NCBI GenBank assembly: GCA_023627715.1 | Contig: JAMAHW010000155.1 | Coordinates: 1 to 39,996, forward strand | Direction of reading: 5' to 3' | Source: Periconia sp. R9002 | Lineage: Eukaryota > Ascomycota > Dothideomycetes > Pleosporales > Periconiaceae | DNA: 39,996 bases | Shown here: positions 20,001-30,000 of the stretch, piece after piece | Layout: the number at the start of each line of letters is the position of its first letter | Position numbering within the stretch: the first letter of the stretch is position 1 | Made by a program: the position numbers and the translations under genes | Notes under the pieces: generated by a model | What the model was told of the DNA's origin: nothing | The model's database searches: none | Seen by the model: the letters and a program-made list of their open reading frames with translations, nothing else

Positions 20001-20574
20001 GCAAGTGGGGACTTGAAACCTTCGAGCCCTGGTTCATATCGACATATCTCGACCTGACATGATAGCGAATCTTGAGTTTCAAGCTTACGACTTACCGCCA
20101 TGAACCGCCTCGATCTGACGCTGCTGTATCTGGATCATCAATTTAAGCATCTGTGTCAGGACTGCTCAGGCCCAAAAAAAACCCTCTAGCAAGGCTCGCT
20201 ATCGATTTGCAATGGCTGCAATTCCACTTATCATAGACTACTGTCAACGAGGATATCAACTGCGGGGAGGAAGACTGTTCTATGACCACTCAGGACTGGG
20301 AATCGATATAGAAGATTCCGGAGGCTAAAGCTCTATTCGTCTCTACTGTGACCATGGGGTTGGGTAGTCATGCTTACGAGCATCGCCATTGGCGTTTGCC
20401 GCCTCTTCTATGGTAAGTGAGGATGCTATATACAGTGGTTAACACGCGCACTAAGGAGCAAGCGTTACAACAGGATATTCGGGCAAGGATATCAACGCGG
20501 GGTCCAGTTTATCTTAAGCTTTCTTATTTTTACTTGGATAATTTAGGACAAGGATTCTTCGCTGAGGTCGTGCC
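20001..20574. other. Possible decayed 3' part of the regulator
   Basis: No continuous frame. The position is where the missing C-terminal half of the Zn2Cys6 regulator would lie, but I cannot align any stretch to that family with confidence. Confidence 0.35.
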
Positions 20575-21065
20575 TGGCCAGCGAGGGTCCTATTTTGGCT
20601 CCCGCAGCGAGTCGCAATCTGACGTGGGGTGTTGCTTGACTTAGCTCCTTGGGGACCCAATCTGGCCACCAACGCGAGCTTTTGGTGGCTACTCACTATT
20701 ACCTTTGAAAGATTTCTAGTAACTAGGGCTGACGCATCGCAGCCCTCCTTTTTCTGCATGTACTTTTGGAATTTAACGCCTCCGGCGCAAGGGTGTGGCC
20801 GGAGCGGTCCCGCCGACATTCTCGGTGGCGGTGGCAACTCACAGTACCATTCTTACATAGGCTACACCTCACTATAATTGGTAAGCGAACTATTATTTAC
20901 CTTAGCTATATTGCTTTTGTATAATGTTTGATCTGCCGCTTTACAAAAAAATTCCTACTTACTAAACGTACTAGAAGTCATCAACTTATAAAGCCACAGC
21001 CTCTAGCCGCTATATTGTAAGGGCTTCGTAACATAATACAGTATAGGGATATTGAGGACTAAAGA
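20575..21065 (+). repeat. Dispersed repeat family, copy C
   Basis: It contains TTTTGGCTCCCGCAGCGAG, the conserved terminal block GCGCAAGGGTGTGGCCGGAG, GGCGGTGGCAACT and a tail (20,850-21,060) aligning with 15,590-15,790 (ATAATTGGTAAGCGAAC; TTGCTTTTGT; CTCTAGCCGC). The interior differs from copies A and B: about 100 bp around 20,640-20,760 is unique. Not coding. Confidence 0.6.
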
Positions 21066-21929
21066 CTGCCGTCCGCAGCTGATAATAGGGCTCTATTAAG
21101 GAAAATTGCTCTGCTTAGAGAGTCCTAACGCTTTAACATAAATGCGAGGTTGTCTATGCTGGTCAGCATGTCTAGATGCTCGTTCCCAAGTACCCTCTTT
21201 CTCGTCTCCGCCACTTGCACGTTAACTCTCCCTGCTCTTTCTCTTTAAGGTATAACTGATCATTATTCTTCTAAGCTCTCGTCCGTCCACCCTTGCTCCA
21301 GCGCCATATAGTGCTTGGGTGAACTTGCTTTCCGACATTTCTTCAGAAATGGTACGCTGGCTAGTCATGCTGCTTTATCGCTGCGCACTTATTTTCGGGA
21401 GGAGCTTCTTCGAGGACTGCAGGAGCCTTCCGAGTTTTGGACGATGTAGAAATAGGCAAATGACAGCTACACGGCAATTGACAGAGGCTTAGCAGAAGGC
21501 AAACGAGGCAGGGAGCGACCTAAGTATTCTGAGTTTGCTGCCTAGCCTGTTACCTAGCCAGCTGCATAATCATTCATCTATACATACCACTACATCAACC
21601 TTTGCGCTCTTCATTGGTGCCTCTAATTGTAATGTTCCCCATATTAAAATGAACTCTGTACTCTTATATGCATATCGAACATCTTTACGTGTAGAGCTTC
21701 TTGTCTTTTCAAAATGATGATAAGATTTGAGTCGCTCGTTTTAATGCTATGACGCTAGTCATGTTACCTTCCCGCACATAGTAGTTCTTGAAATGTATAC
21801 TCTATTCGTTCATGTCGTAGAAAAGAAGAAGTACATTGACCAAGGTGGGGTTATAAAAACAGAGACTACTTATGCTAGAAAGAGTTCATCTCAAGACATT
21901 CCAGAATGCATATGCTGCCGTGATCCCAC
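21066..21929. other. Intergenic, nothing recognised
   Basis: 864 bp with only short frames. No repeat copy, tRNA or promoter-like structure could be supported. Downstream flank of the rhodopsin-domain gene. Confidence 0.4.
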
Positions 21930-23102
21930 TCAAACTATGTTCCCGCCAGTAATAAAAGGAATATCACTACTTCGGGATGGCTTCCGCACCGAATTTTCTG
22001 AGCCAATCTTCGTAGGATGACCGTCGCTTACTATTCCTACTTTTGAGGGGAGCTCATATGCGTGAACTGAGATGGTTTCGTCTAAGGGGTGGCGGGGCTT
22101 CTTTCTACCGAAAATTCCCTGGGAGTATTGTCTGAAGCTATAGTTTGGACCTACAAGTGGCTTGTCTTCTTGCACAAAGAGAGTGCGGAAAGTTCCGAGG
22201 CAAGCGACAATGATTGCTAGGAAATGTCTGTTAGCATCTAGGAGAATATATGTGCTGAACTCATGCACTCACCCATGTTCTGCTCCAACGAAGTCCACAT
22301 ATAGGCCCATGATGTTTTTGGTTGCTTCGAGAAACTAGTAATGAGGGCGACTCGAAGGATGGCAAACAAGGCAGTGATGGTGACCAATGAGAACAGGCCA
22401 GCAAGAGCTATCTTCTTCTGAAATGGAATCCTCACGCGCCATAGAATAACAAAGGGAAGTGACATGACTATATCTAGTTTAGCGACAAAGTACGAAGCAA
22501 ACGGGGTGGTTCCAAGCCGACATACTTAGGAAATCGGTAATGACATCAAGTGCGCAGTTGAACTTGAGCGTGAAAAGCCCCCAATAGATATCATGATCAG
22601 ATGAACATCTTTGTATGATCTTCTCCAAAGGCCCGACTAAACACCAATACTGTGTATCGGCAAAACATGCCGCAAAGCTGAGTCCAGTGAAGACGGCGAT
22701 GACCCACCACTGGATCGTCAACCAACGCAAATCACAAATGAGGCGCTTGAAGAAGATGAGGAAGGCAAGCTTGATGGACCAAAGACTTCCGTAGAAAAAT
22801 GCAAGGACGACCATGGATCCTTTGTAGTATGCCTCTGTATCGGCGACTAAATCGGGCGGTGGAGGCCAGAGTTGCCCACTGGTCACAGCCATGAACTGGT
22901 ACATGTAGTCAGACACAATCTGCCAGACGATAGCGGTCAACATAGCGAGAACCCATGCCAGGATGACAAAGGCATCGTCCCAATGAAGGCGCTTGAATTT
23001 TTTGAACCGAGTGAAGATTCGTATGCCTAGAAAGCAAGCTGAGATTGCAACGCCACCCCAGATTGCGCCCTGAGTAACTGTCAGCGGCTGGGCACCAGGC
23101 AA
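21930..23102 (-). CDS. Integral membrane protein, fungal rhodopsin-like domain (PTH11-type fold)
   Basis: A predicted seven-helix plasma-membrane protein of the large fungal family sometimes called PTH11-like receptors. Three exons are clear: exon a ends at 22,526 (intron 22,468-22,525, GTATGT); exon b 22,467-22,273 (intron 22,217-22,272, GTGAGT, branch GCTAAC); exon c 22,216-21,930. They are 577, 195 and 287 nt in one frame, at least 352 residues. Family marks: QGAIWGGVAI, RIFTRF, LHWDDAFVILAW, YYKGSMVVLAFFYGSLWSIK, CALDVITDFLIMSLP, KIALAGLFSLVTITALFAI and AIIVACLGTFRTLF, followed by a hydrophilic cytosolic tail. The frame stays open upstream of 23,102 (reading FGGCFYNLPGAQPL) without an in-frame ATG, so the first exon and true start are unresolved. 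No CFEM domain is visible. The gene is otherwise intact; ligand unknown. Confidence 0.8.
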
Positions 23103-23741
23103 ATTGTAAAAACACCCACCAAAAATGTATCTCGGCTGATTCTGGAAGCCTTCGTCGCTGGCGGGCGTTGCATTAATGACATGTTGAAGTTGTGCGACAG
23201 TTAATAGATGTTGATGACAGGATGCGCAAGGTAGTGGTGCACGCTGTCAGATCACTGGCAGCTAATGAGGATGTTATACCTAGGCAGCGGCCGACCAAGA
23301 ACCCAGCTTCTTACGCCGTGCACGGGCGTCGGGTTTGCAAACTGCTGTGCATAAAAGAAGGCGATGAATTAAGCTTTGGCGATACGATTACTTGCTCTAA
23401 ATGCGCTGAGGGTCTGACCACCCTTTTTCCACAAGCATCACACGCCTACCTGTTCTGTACACCGTACATGACAGTTAAAGCCACCAATCAGATTGGTCCC
23501 AACACCACAAAATTCCACAGCGCCAATTTTACACCCTCAAGAACTCTACACTAAGAAAACATTGACCGTGATCTGCTTGCAGACATAAAACATATATGTG
23601 TTTTCGATGCATGGCTATACAGCATAAGTGGTGTTGTGTTTCTTGATCGGCAGCTTTCCTGTGAGAGCACTCGCTTAGGCAGTGCCCCTCGGATTTCTTC
23701 ATCTACCTAATGTGAATACAACTACATCAAGTACCCAAGCA
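23103..23741. other. Upstream region of receptor gene and P450 3' flank
   Basis: Probably contains the unidentified first exon and promoter of the minus-strand receptor gene (towards 23.1-23.3 kb). A plus-strand frame (23,192-23,554, 120 codons) has no recognisable family and is antisense to that upstream region, so it is not called. Confidence 0.35.
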
Positions 23742-25512
23742 TCATGCCCGTTCCCTTGCGCAGATCAAGACGTCGCATGTTTTGACGGGACCCGTGATGC
23801 CCAAAGCGGGAGTGCTATCATCTAGAATTGGGAACTCTCGTTTCCCGCCACCAGGACCTTTGCCTTCCGCAAGCTGAAGATCAAATCGATGGAATAAGGT
23901 AGCTAGGAAACCAAAACCCTCCTCTTTTGCCAATACTCTCCCGGGACAATACGTGTTTCCACCTCTAAAGGGTCTATACGAAGGTTGCTTTGTCAGAGTT
24001 TTCTTCTTCTCGAATCGCTGAGGATCAAACTCTTTGTGATTCTCTCCCCAAACGTTCTCGTTCATGTGAAGCTGTCGTGAAGGGATGATGATTGCGGTTC
24101 CACGCTTCAGTTCCTTGCCACCCATCGTAACGAGTTGCATAACAATACGACTTACCATGGCACCACCGTTGCAGCGGAGTGCCTCGCTGAAGATAGCATC
24201 CAGGGTAGGACAGTTCGCGCACAGATACTTGATGTCCAACACCCCATCAAAATATGTTTTCTCCGTCTCCTGGACCACTGTGTTGAGGAGGTATGGCGCG
24301 TGTCGCAAGTGCGCAAGAACCCAGAAAGAGATGTTGTATTCGTTCGAATTTGCTCTAAGGGTTTTGTTAGTAATTCCGATTTTCTTTGGCGCAATCCATG
24401 TCGTCAAGGTATAACAACTCACGCCCAATATATCATGAGAAGTACCGATGCTCTCGCTCGCAGTTCAATCCTCATGACTTCTTGCCATGCGGTAATGATC
24501 TTGATAGACCACGCTTGTTGATTTCGCTCGCTCTCTGGCATCTGAATAAACTTCTCCAGCGCCTCTGTGAGAACTCTGCGAGGCTTGGTGATGGGCGATT
24601 TTCCAAACAAGTCGGAATATTGGAAAAAGACCATCCACGCGTTATGATTGTACTACAGCATGTAGTCCACAACCTTTGGCTCTATTTTATGAAGGTGATT
24701 CCCAAACATGGATTGCATTGCGGCTTTGACCATGGTGTATCTGCAAAGACCTCGGAGTGAAAGCAGTTTGGTTTTCTCATTAGTCTCGATGGTGCAAAAG
24801 TCGAGGTCTATCCATTGTAGTGTGTTGTACAGTGACGCTAGGAATACCTTGCACATGTCATCCATCTTAGGACCGGGGAGCAGTTGCTTCCGATAGACAT
24901 CTTCTATCAATCGATTGAGGGAAATGAGGTTCGGGTTGATGGTGTTTCCAGGAAGATAGCACCAGTCTCCATGTTTCGGCACGTACCAAGCACGTCTTAG
25001 TGACTCTCCATCGAACCCGAAATTCATTAGAAGCTCATTCAAGTGCCCATCAAAATGCAGTGCAGTATTATCGCTGAACGCGACGGAAACATCAGAAGGG
25101 TCGGTGATGAGGTAGAGTTTCCGTTTCAGGGTGTGTATGGCATAGATCTCGTGAGTTCTACCAATGTGATTTCTACGATGATTAGATTAACTATGAGCTT
25201 TGACTTTGATCTGCGTTTGTCTTATAATCCTCGTTCCAGGAGTTTGTCTGAGTTCTCGAAGAATGAAAAACTGTGACCCAACACTTCGCTTTTGCGTCAG
25301 TTACCATGCCATAGAGTTTACTCGTCGCAATGAATACATACAAGGAATCCAATAGGGAAGATCCACAGGATCTTGAGGTCGAAGCCAGGATTTGATAGTA
25401 AAGGACCATATTCTCCACCCGAAAAACAGTGCTACCGCAGATACGATCGAGATTGCGAAAAAAAAATTATAGGGATGCCTCCCAAAAGACCCAAAACGTT
25501 CGTAATCATCAT
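23742..25512 (-). pseudogene. Cytochrome P450 (CYP7/8-like class), broken at three sites
   Basis: A haem monooxygenase, ER-anchored. Exons: 25,512-25,342 (start MMITNVLGLLGG, membrane helix, then RPQDPVDLPYWIP); 25,283-25,226 (LLGHSFSFFENSDKLLERG); 25,172-24,423 (RTHEIYAIHTLKRKLYLI onward); 24,354-23,742. The exons hold 1,592 nt; adding one base gives 531 codons, the normal length. Last-exon motifs: K-helix EALR, FDPQRF and haem loop YRPFRGGNTYCPGR. The I-helix (YWAANSNEYN) lacks the classic AGxxT, as in CYP7/CYP8-like families. Lesions: a T9 run (25,450s) one base short of frame; the second intron, normal in length, branch (TCTAATC) and acceptor, begins AT instead of GT at 25,225; and a TAG at 24,653-24,655 where Gln fits. 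The last two are TpG-to-TpA and CpA-to-TpA changes, as RIP makes. Substrate unknown. Confidence 0.82.
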
Positions 25513-25546
25513 GATGAATAGATGTGCTGTATGTTGAAATCCTATT

Positions 25547-26217
25547 CGATAGCGCTGCTTTGCGTGAACCCTTATTCCCATACTCAATATCAAGACCGAC
25601 AACAACCTGCACGCTGGCGTCAGAATCCAGAAGATAATTTTCTGCCAAGCGATACAGTCTCTTTTTCTTCTGCGAGTATGCGACTTCGATAATGACCCCT
25701 GGATATTTCGCGCCTTCATGCCAGAAAGACGCGTCCGGCTCGTACTTCGACTGCTTGGAGGAAGGCGCGTTTTCGACCGGGGAAATATTTCCGTAGACCG
25801 AGCTGGCTGCACCTTCCTAGCGAAAGCCGCTGCATCACCCGATCCTTCACGAATTGTCTTCAGCTGGCTCAATATGCTGTCCTCGATGCGGGCGATGAAT
25901 AGTTCGTGTATAGCTGTAGGCATACGGACGACTAAACGATGTGTATCTCCGTTACAGTCATACCTGCCCAGACTTTGTTAGCTGGAGTGTTCACTATGCT
26001 TGATGCACTCACCAAATCTTGTCTTTAACGTAGCTCCACAAGCCTTCGTCTTGCTAAAGCCGGCGTTCTATCTCATCGTACTCCCCTTTGGCAAGCTGAA
26101 ACTCTGTCCATGGATCACGCTTGTTGTGCCGTCCAGTCTGTATTTACTTGAAGAGCGCGAGGACGCGTGGGACGGGGGGACTGCTTTTCGTCGGTCGGCG
26201 GCGGCATCAGTAGTCAT
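25547..26217 (-). pseudogene. Fungal PD-(D/E)XK-like hypothetical family, multiply broken
   Basis: The order of recognisable segments on the minus strand is: start MTTDAAADRRK (ATG 26,217); a frame change to PRALQVNTDWTAQQA; another to RDPWTEFQLAKGEYDEIERR, with TAG where Gln fits; DEGLWSYVKDKI; an intron (GTGAGT to GGGCAG, near 25,965-26,015); YDCNGDTHRLVVRMPTAIHE; FARKVQPARSTEI; and, after a one-base shift in TTTCCCC near 25,785, PDASFWHEGAKYPGVIIEV and AYSQKKKRLYRLAENYLL, ending at KAALS. A family of uncharacterised fungal proteins with this layout is known to me. The D...E-V...K pattern resembles a PD-(D/E)XK nuclease core, but that is inference. At least three frameshifts and one stop make it non-functional. 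Its last frame continues into the P450 membrane helix. Confidence 0.65.
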
Positions 26218-26364
26218 TCCGTGAAGCTCCAAGGCGGTGTGATCTTTTGGTCCTGTGTCACGGAGGCCCCAGATGTAGATATCGCCGCATGTCGTACCGC
26301 ATTGTAAGGTTGTACGGGTCGTTGCAAGAGAGAATCGGGAAATGGACGCTAGACGTGCTGGTTG

Positions 26365-26745
26365 ACTCAGGAACAACAGGCGCTAATCCTGCTGACATAA
26401 TCGCGCAGCAATGAAACAGCCTTTGTGCCCAGAAGCTTGTTCTGATCCCCAAAGGACCGTCCCGCTGTGGGTCTGACAATGGATCCTAATGTGGCTCCCT
26501 AGTATATATCTAGCGCATATCGGAGAACCTAAAGAAGCTCTTATCACACCTTGTACTAACAATAACCACCATCCTTACGCATAAGTGTGAGCTCTCCTTG
26601 TAGGAAACTGCCCAACGTTGCTTCTCCAAACCGTTGAAATATTGCCATCATCACAACCCTGTGGCCGGTGCGGGTCGGCCGCCCTCGTGGCTAGCAGTGG
26701 CGAGTTGAAGTACACTGAGCGTGAATTATCTGCTTATAAGTACCG
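26365..26745 (+). repeat. Dispersed repeat family, copy D
   Basis: Collinear with the right half of copy A: GACATAATCGCGCAGCAA (versus GACGTAATCGCGCAACAA at 540), CCGCTGTGGGTCTGACAATG, ATGTGGCTCCCTAGTA, AGAAGCTCTTATCACACC, then a well-preserved GC-rich terminus CCTGTGGCCGGTGCGGGTCG and AGCAGTGGCGAGTTGAAGTA. The terminus is the best representative of the family end in the window. Non-coding. Confidence 0.7.
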
Positions 26746-27025
26746 TTAATTAAGTAGCAAGACGTCTTTTTTACGATATTCAAATCTTAATTAATCCACT
26801 GTTCTGCAACACTTATTGATCAAACAAGGCTGTACACGTGACTTCGATTTGTCAGAGCTCAGCCACAACGCACCATTCAACACCTTCAGCCAGATCGTAC
26901 TGAATACACTTCGTCTTACCTATGTAGCTTTTCGAAGATTATAGTTTTCCATCTCCTTCCTCTGCACAAGCCCCCTGTGGTTGCCATAGTAACAACTGAT
27001 TCGATACCTAGATGTTCTTCTTTCG

Positions 27026-30000
27026 ATGCGGCTTCTGCAGCTGGACGATAAGGGCGAGTGCCGCCTTGTTGAATTCGCAGGCAACGACATTCCGCGCTAT
27101 GCAATTCTGTCGCACACCTGGGGGAGAGATAGCGATGAAGTTACGTTCCAAGACCTAATAAACAGCGGAGGTAAAGATAAATCTAGCTACAGTAAGATTC
27201 GCTTCTGTGCGGAACAAGCTGCAAGAGACGGCCTTCTATTTTCCTAGATCGATACCTGCTGCATCAACAAATCAAGCAGTGCAGAGCTACAAGAGGCCAT
27301 TAATTCGATGTTCCGTTGGTATCAGAATGCGGAAAGATGCTATGTGTACCTATGTAACGTTTCACGGAATTCTTCAGATGTAGACCACCCAGATTCATCA
27401 AGATGGAAGCCGGCCTTCAGAAACAGCAGATGGTTTACACGAGGCTGGACCCTTCAGGAGCTTATCGCACCAGCATCAGTCGAGTTTTTCTCTCGTAAGG
27501 GGAAACATCTTAGCAACAAGACATCAATAGAGCAAACCATCTGCGATATAACAGGGATTGCTATTAATACTTTCCAAGGAAAACCGCTGTCCCAGTTTAG
27601 TACAGAGGAACGGCTCAAATAGGCAGAGAAACGCAAAACGAAACGCGAGGAAGATGAGGCATACTGTCTCCTAGGCATTTTTGACATTCAAATGCCATTA
27701 TTGTACGGGGAGGGACGAGAGAAAGCTTTGCGACGACTTCAGAAAGAGATCAAAAAGTGTCTAGGAGACAAAGCCTTACTACTAGGCGAAATGCAGAAAC
27801 GAACGCTCTTAGACTCGTTAAGGTTTAAACAGATCGATGTGCGTCAAATGAGCATCAAAACCGCCCATATCAAGACATGCAGATGGCTCTTACACAAGTC
27901 TGAATACCTCGACTAGCTCAACAGCACGAAGCTGAGCGAGCATCACGGTTTTCTATAGATCAAAGGGAAGCCAGAAACAGGGAAATCTACGCTAATGAAG
28001 TTTGCTCTCGCCAACGCTCGGAAGACGATAAAGAACAAGATCCTAATCTCTTTCTTCTTTAATGCGCGAGGCGAGGATCTCAAAAAGACCACCGTTAGAA
28101 CTTATAGATCATTATTACTACAAATTCTTAAACAACTTCCCGCTCTCCAAACTATCTTCGACACGCTCGGGTTTTCAGCATCAAGCACTAGCACAGACTA
28201 TCAATAGAGCATTAAAGCACTTAAGACACTGTTAGAAGATACTATACTAAGTTTAGGGAAGTCTTCAGTTATCTGCTTTATTAACACTCTTAACGAATGT
28301 GCAGAAGAGCAAATACGCAACATAATATCGTTCTTTAAGCACATCGGCGAGCTCACTATACTATCTAGAATTCATTTTCAAATCTGTTTTTCAAGCAGAC
28401 ACTATCCCCATATTACCATTAAAAAAGGACGGGATCTAGTGCTAGAAGGTCAAGAAGGGCACACTTAGGATATCGCCAACTATCTCGAGAGGGAGTTAAA
28501 AATTAGGCAGAGTAAAATCGCGCAGCAGGTCCGAAGCGAGCTCCAAGAAAAAGCATCGGGCATCTTTATGTGGGTTATCCTTATTACAGGTATACTAAAC
28601 AAAGAACACAACGGTGGCCAAATACACGCACTCCGGCGGAGACTACAAGAGATCCCAGGCGATCTTTATAAACTATTCCGGGATATCTTAACGCGCGACT
28701 TATATAATAGAAACGAGCTAGTGCTATGTATTTAGTAGTTACTTTTCGCCAAACAGCCGCTAAGTCCTAAGCAGTTGTACTTCGCCATCCTTTCTAGAGT
28801 CGAACCAGATACAGTATTAATATAGTGCCCCATAGATATCACTAGTGACGTAATTAAGAAATTTATACTAGACTCATCTAAAGGGCTGGCGGAAATCACA
28901 TCTAAGCCCCACAAGGTCCAATTTATTCACGAGTCGGTACGCGATTTTCTTCTAAAAGAAGATGGTCTCAGTAATATCTAGCTTAATCTTAGAAGAAACT
29001 TCCAGGGTTAAAGCCATAAGCGGCTGAAACAGTGCTGCCTCAATTACATAAAATTAGACGTCTTTGCCGCACTCAAAATTCCTAAAAGCCTTCCTAAAGC
29101 CTCAACCCCGCAGGCCGCAGACTTTCGCAATGCAGCCGACGACTCATTCCCCTTCCTAGAGTATGCTACAAACAATTTACTTTACCATGCAAATGCAGCA
29201 GAAGCAGGCGGTCTCTCTCAGGGACACTTTCTTGAAAACTTCCCTCTCCCTCAATGGGTTCGCCTTAATAACCTGTTGGAAAAACGCGAAGTACGCAGAC
29301 ACAAGGAAGGCCTAGAACTCGAGAACGAGCGTTACGGGTGTGGCATGTTTGCTGTCATGGAAACTGGGAGCAAAAAAGCTGTGAAGTCTTTACTTAAAGG
29401 GCTAACAATGCAGCCCGTTGAAAACCAAGGATGGGAAGATCACACCCATAGCTACTATGATGAGTGCAACCAAACGAAGATTGTGCGCGACTTCACATTC
29501 TTGAAACGTAAGACTATCCTTTCTTATTCAGCAGAGTTTGGATACAAGAACATAGTTTCATGGATCCTTAAAAGTGAAGACATTGATCTCAATTTGAAAG
29601 ACTCATATGGAAAGTCACCGCTATTGTGGGCGGCAGAGAAGGGACACGAGGCGGTGGTCAAGATGCTGCTTGACACAGGCAAGGTCGACGTCGATTCGAA
29701 GGACCAGATCAGACGGACGCCGCTATGGTTGGCAGCATTTAATAGACACGAGGCGGTGGTTAAGATGCTGTTAGACACGTACGGTGTCAACCCCTTTACT
29801 ACAGATATCAGAGGTCGCACGTTACTATCGTGGACTGTAGAGAATTGTCTAGCGCCAATCTTTTGGGCGGCAAAGCACGGAAACGAGGCGGTAGTCAAGA
29901 TACTAATTAACACTGACAAGGTCGACGTCGATTCGAAGGATCAAGATGGACAGACGCCGCTATGGTGGGCAGCATTTAATGGACATGAGGCGGTGGTTAA

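Noticed and set aside
22238..22272. 35-nt intron in the rhodopsin-domain gene
   Set aside because: In frame but shorter than usual fungal introns; the 56-nt alternative has a proper branch site and yields the family-typical AIIVACLG junction.
23192..23554. 120-codon plus-strand frame
   Set aside because: Antisense to the probable first exon/promoter of the receptor gene, unlike any family I know, and without introns where neighbours have them.
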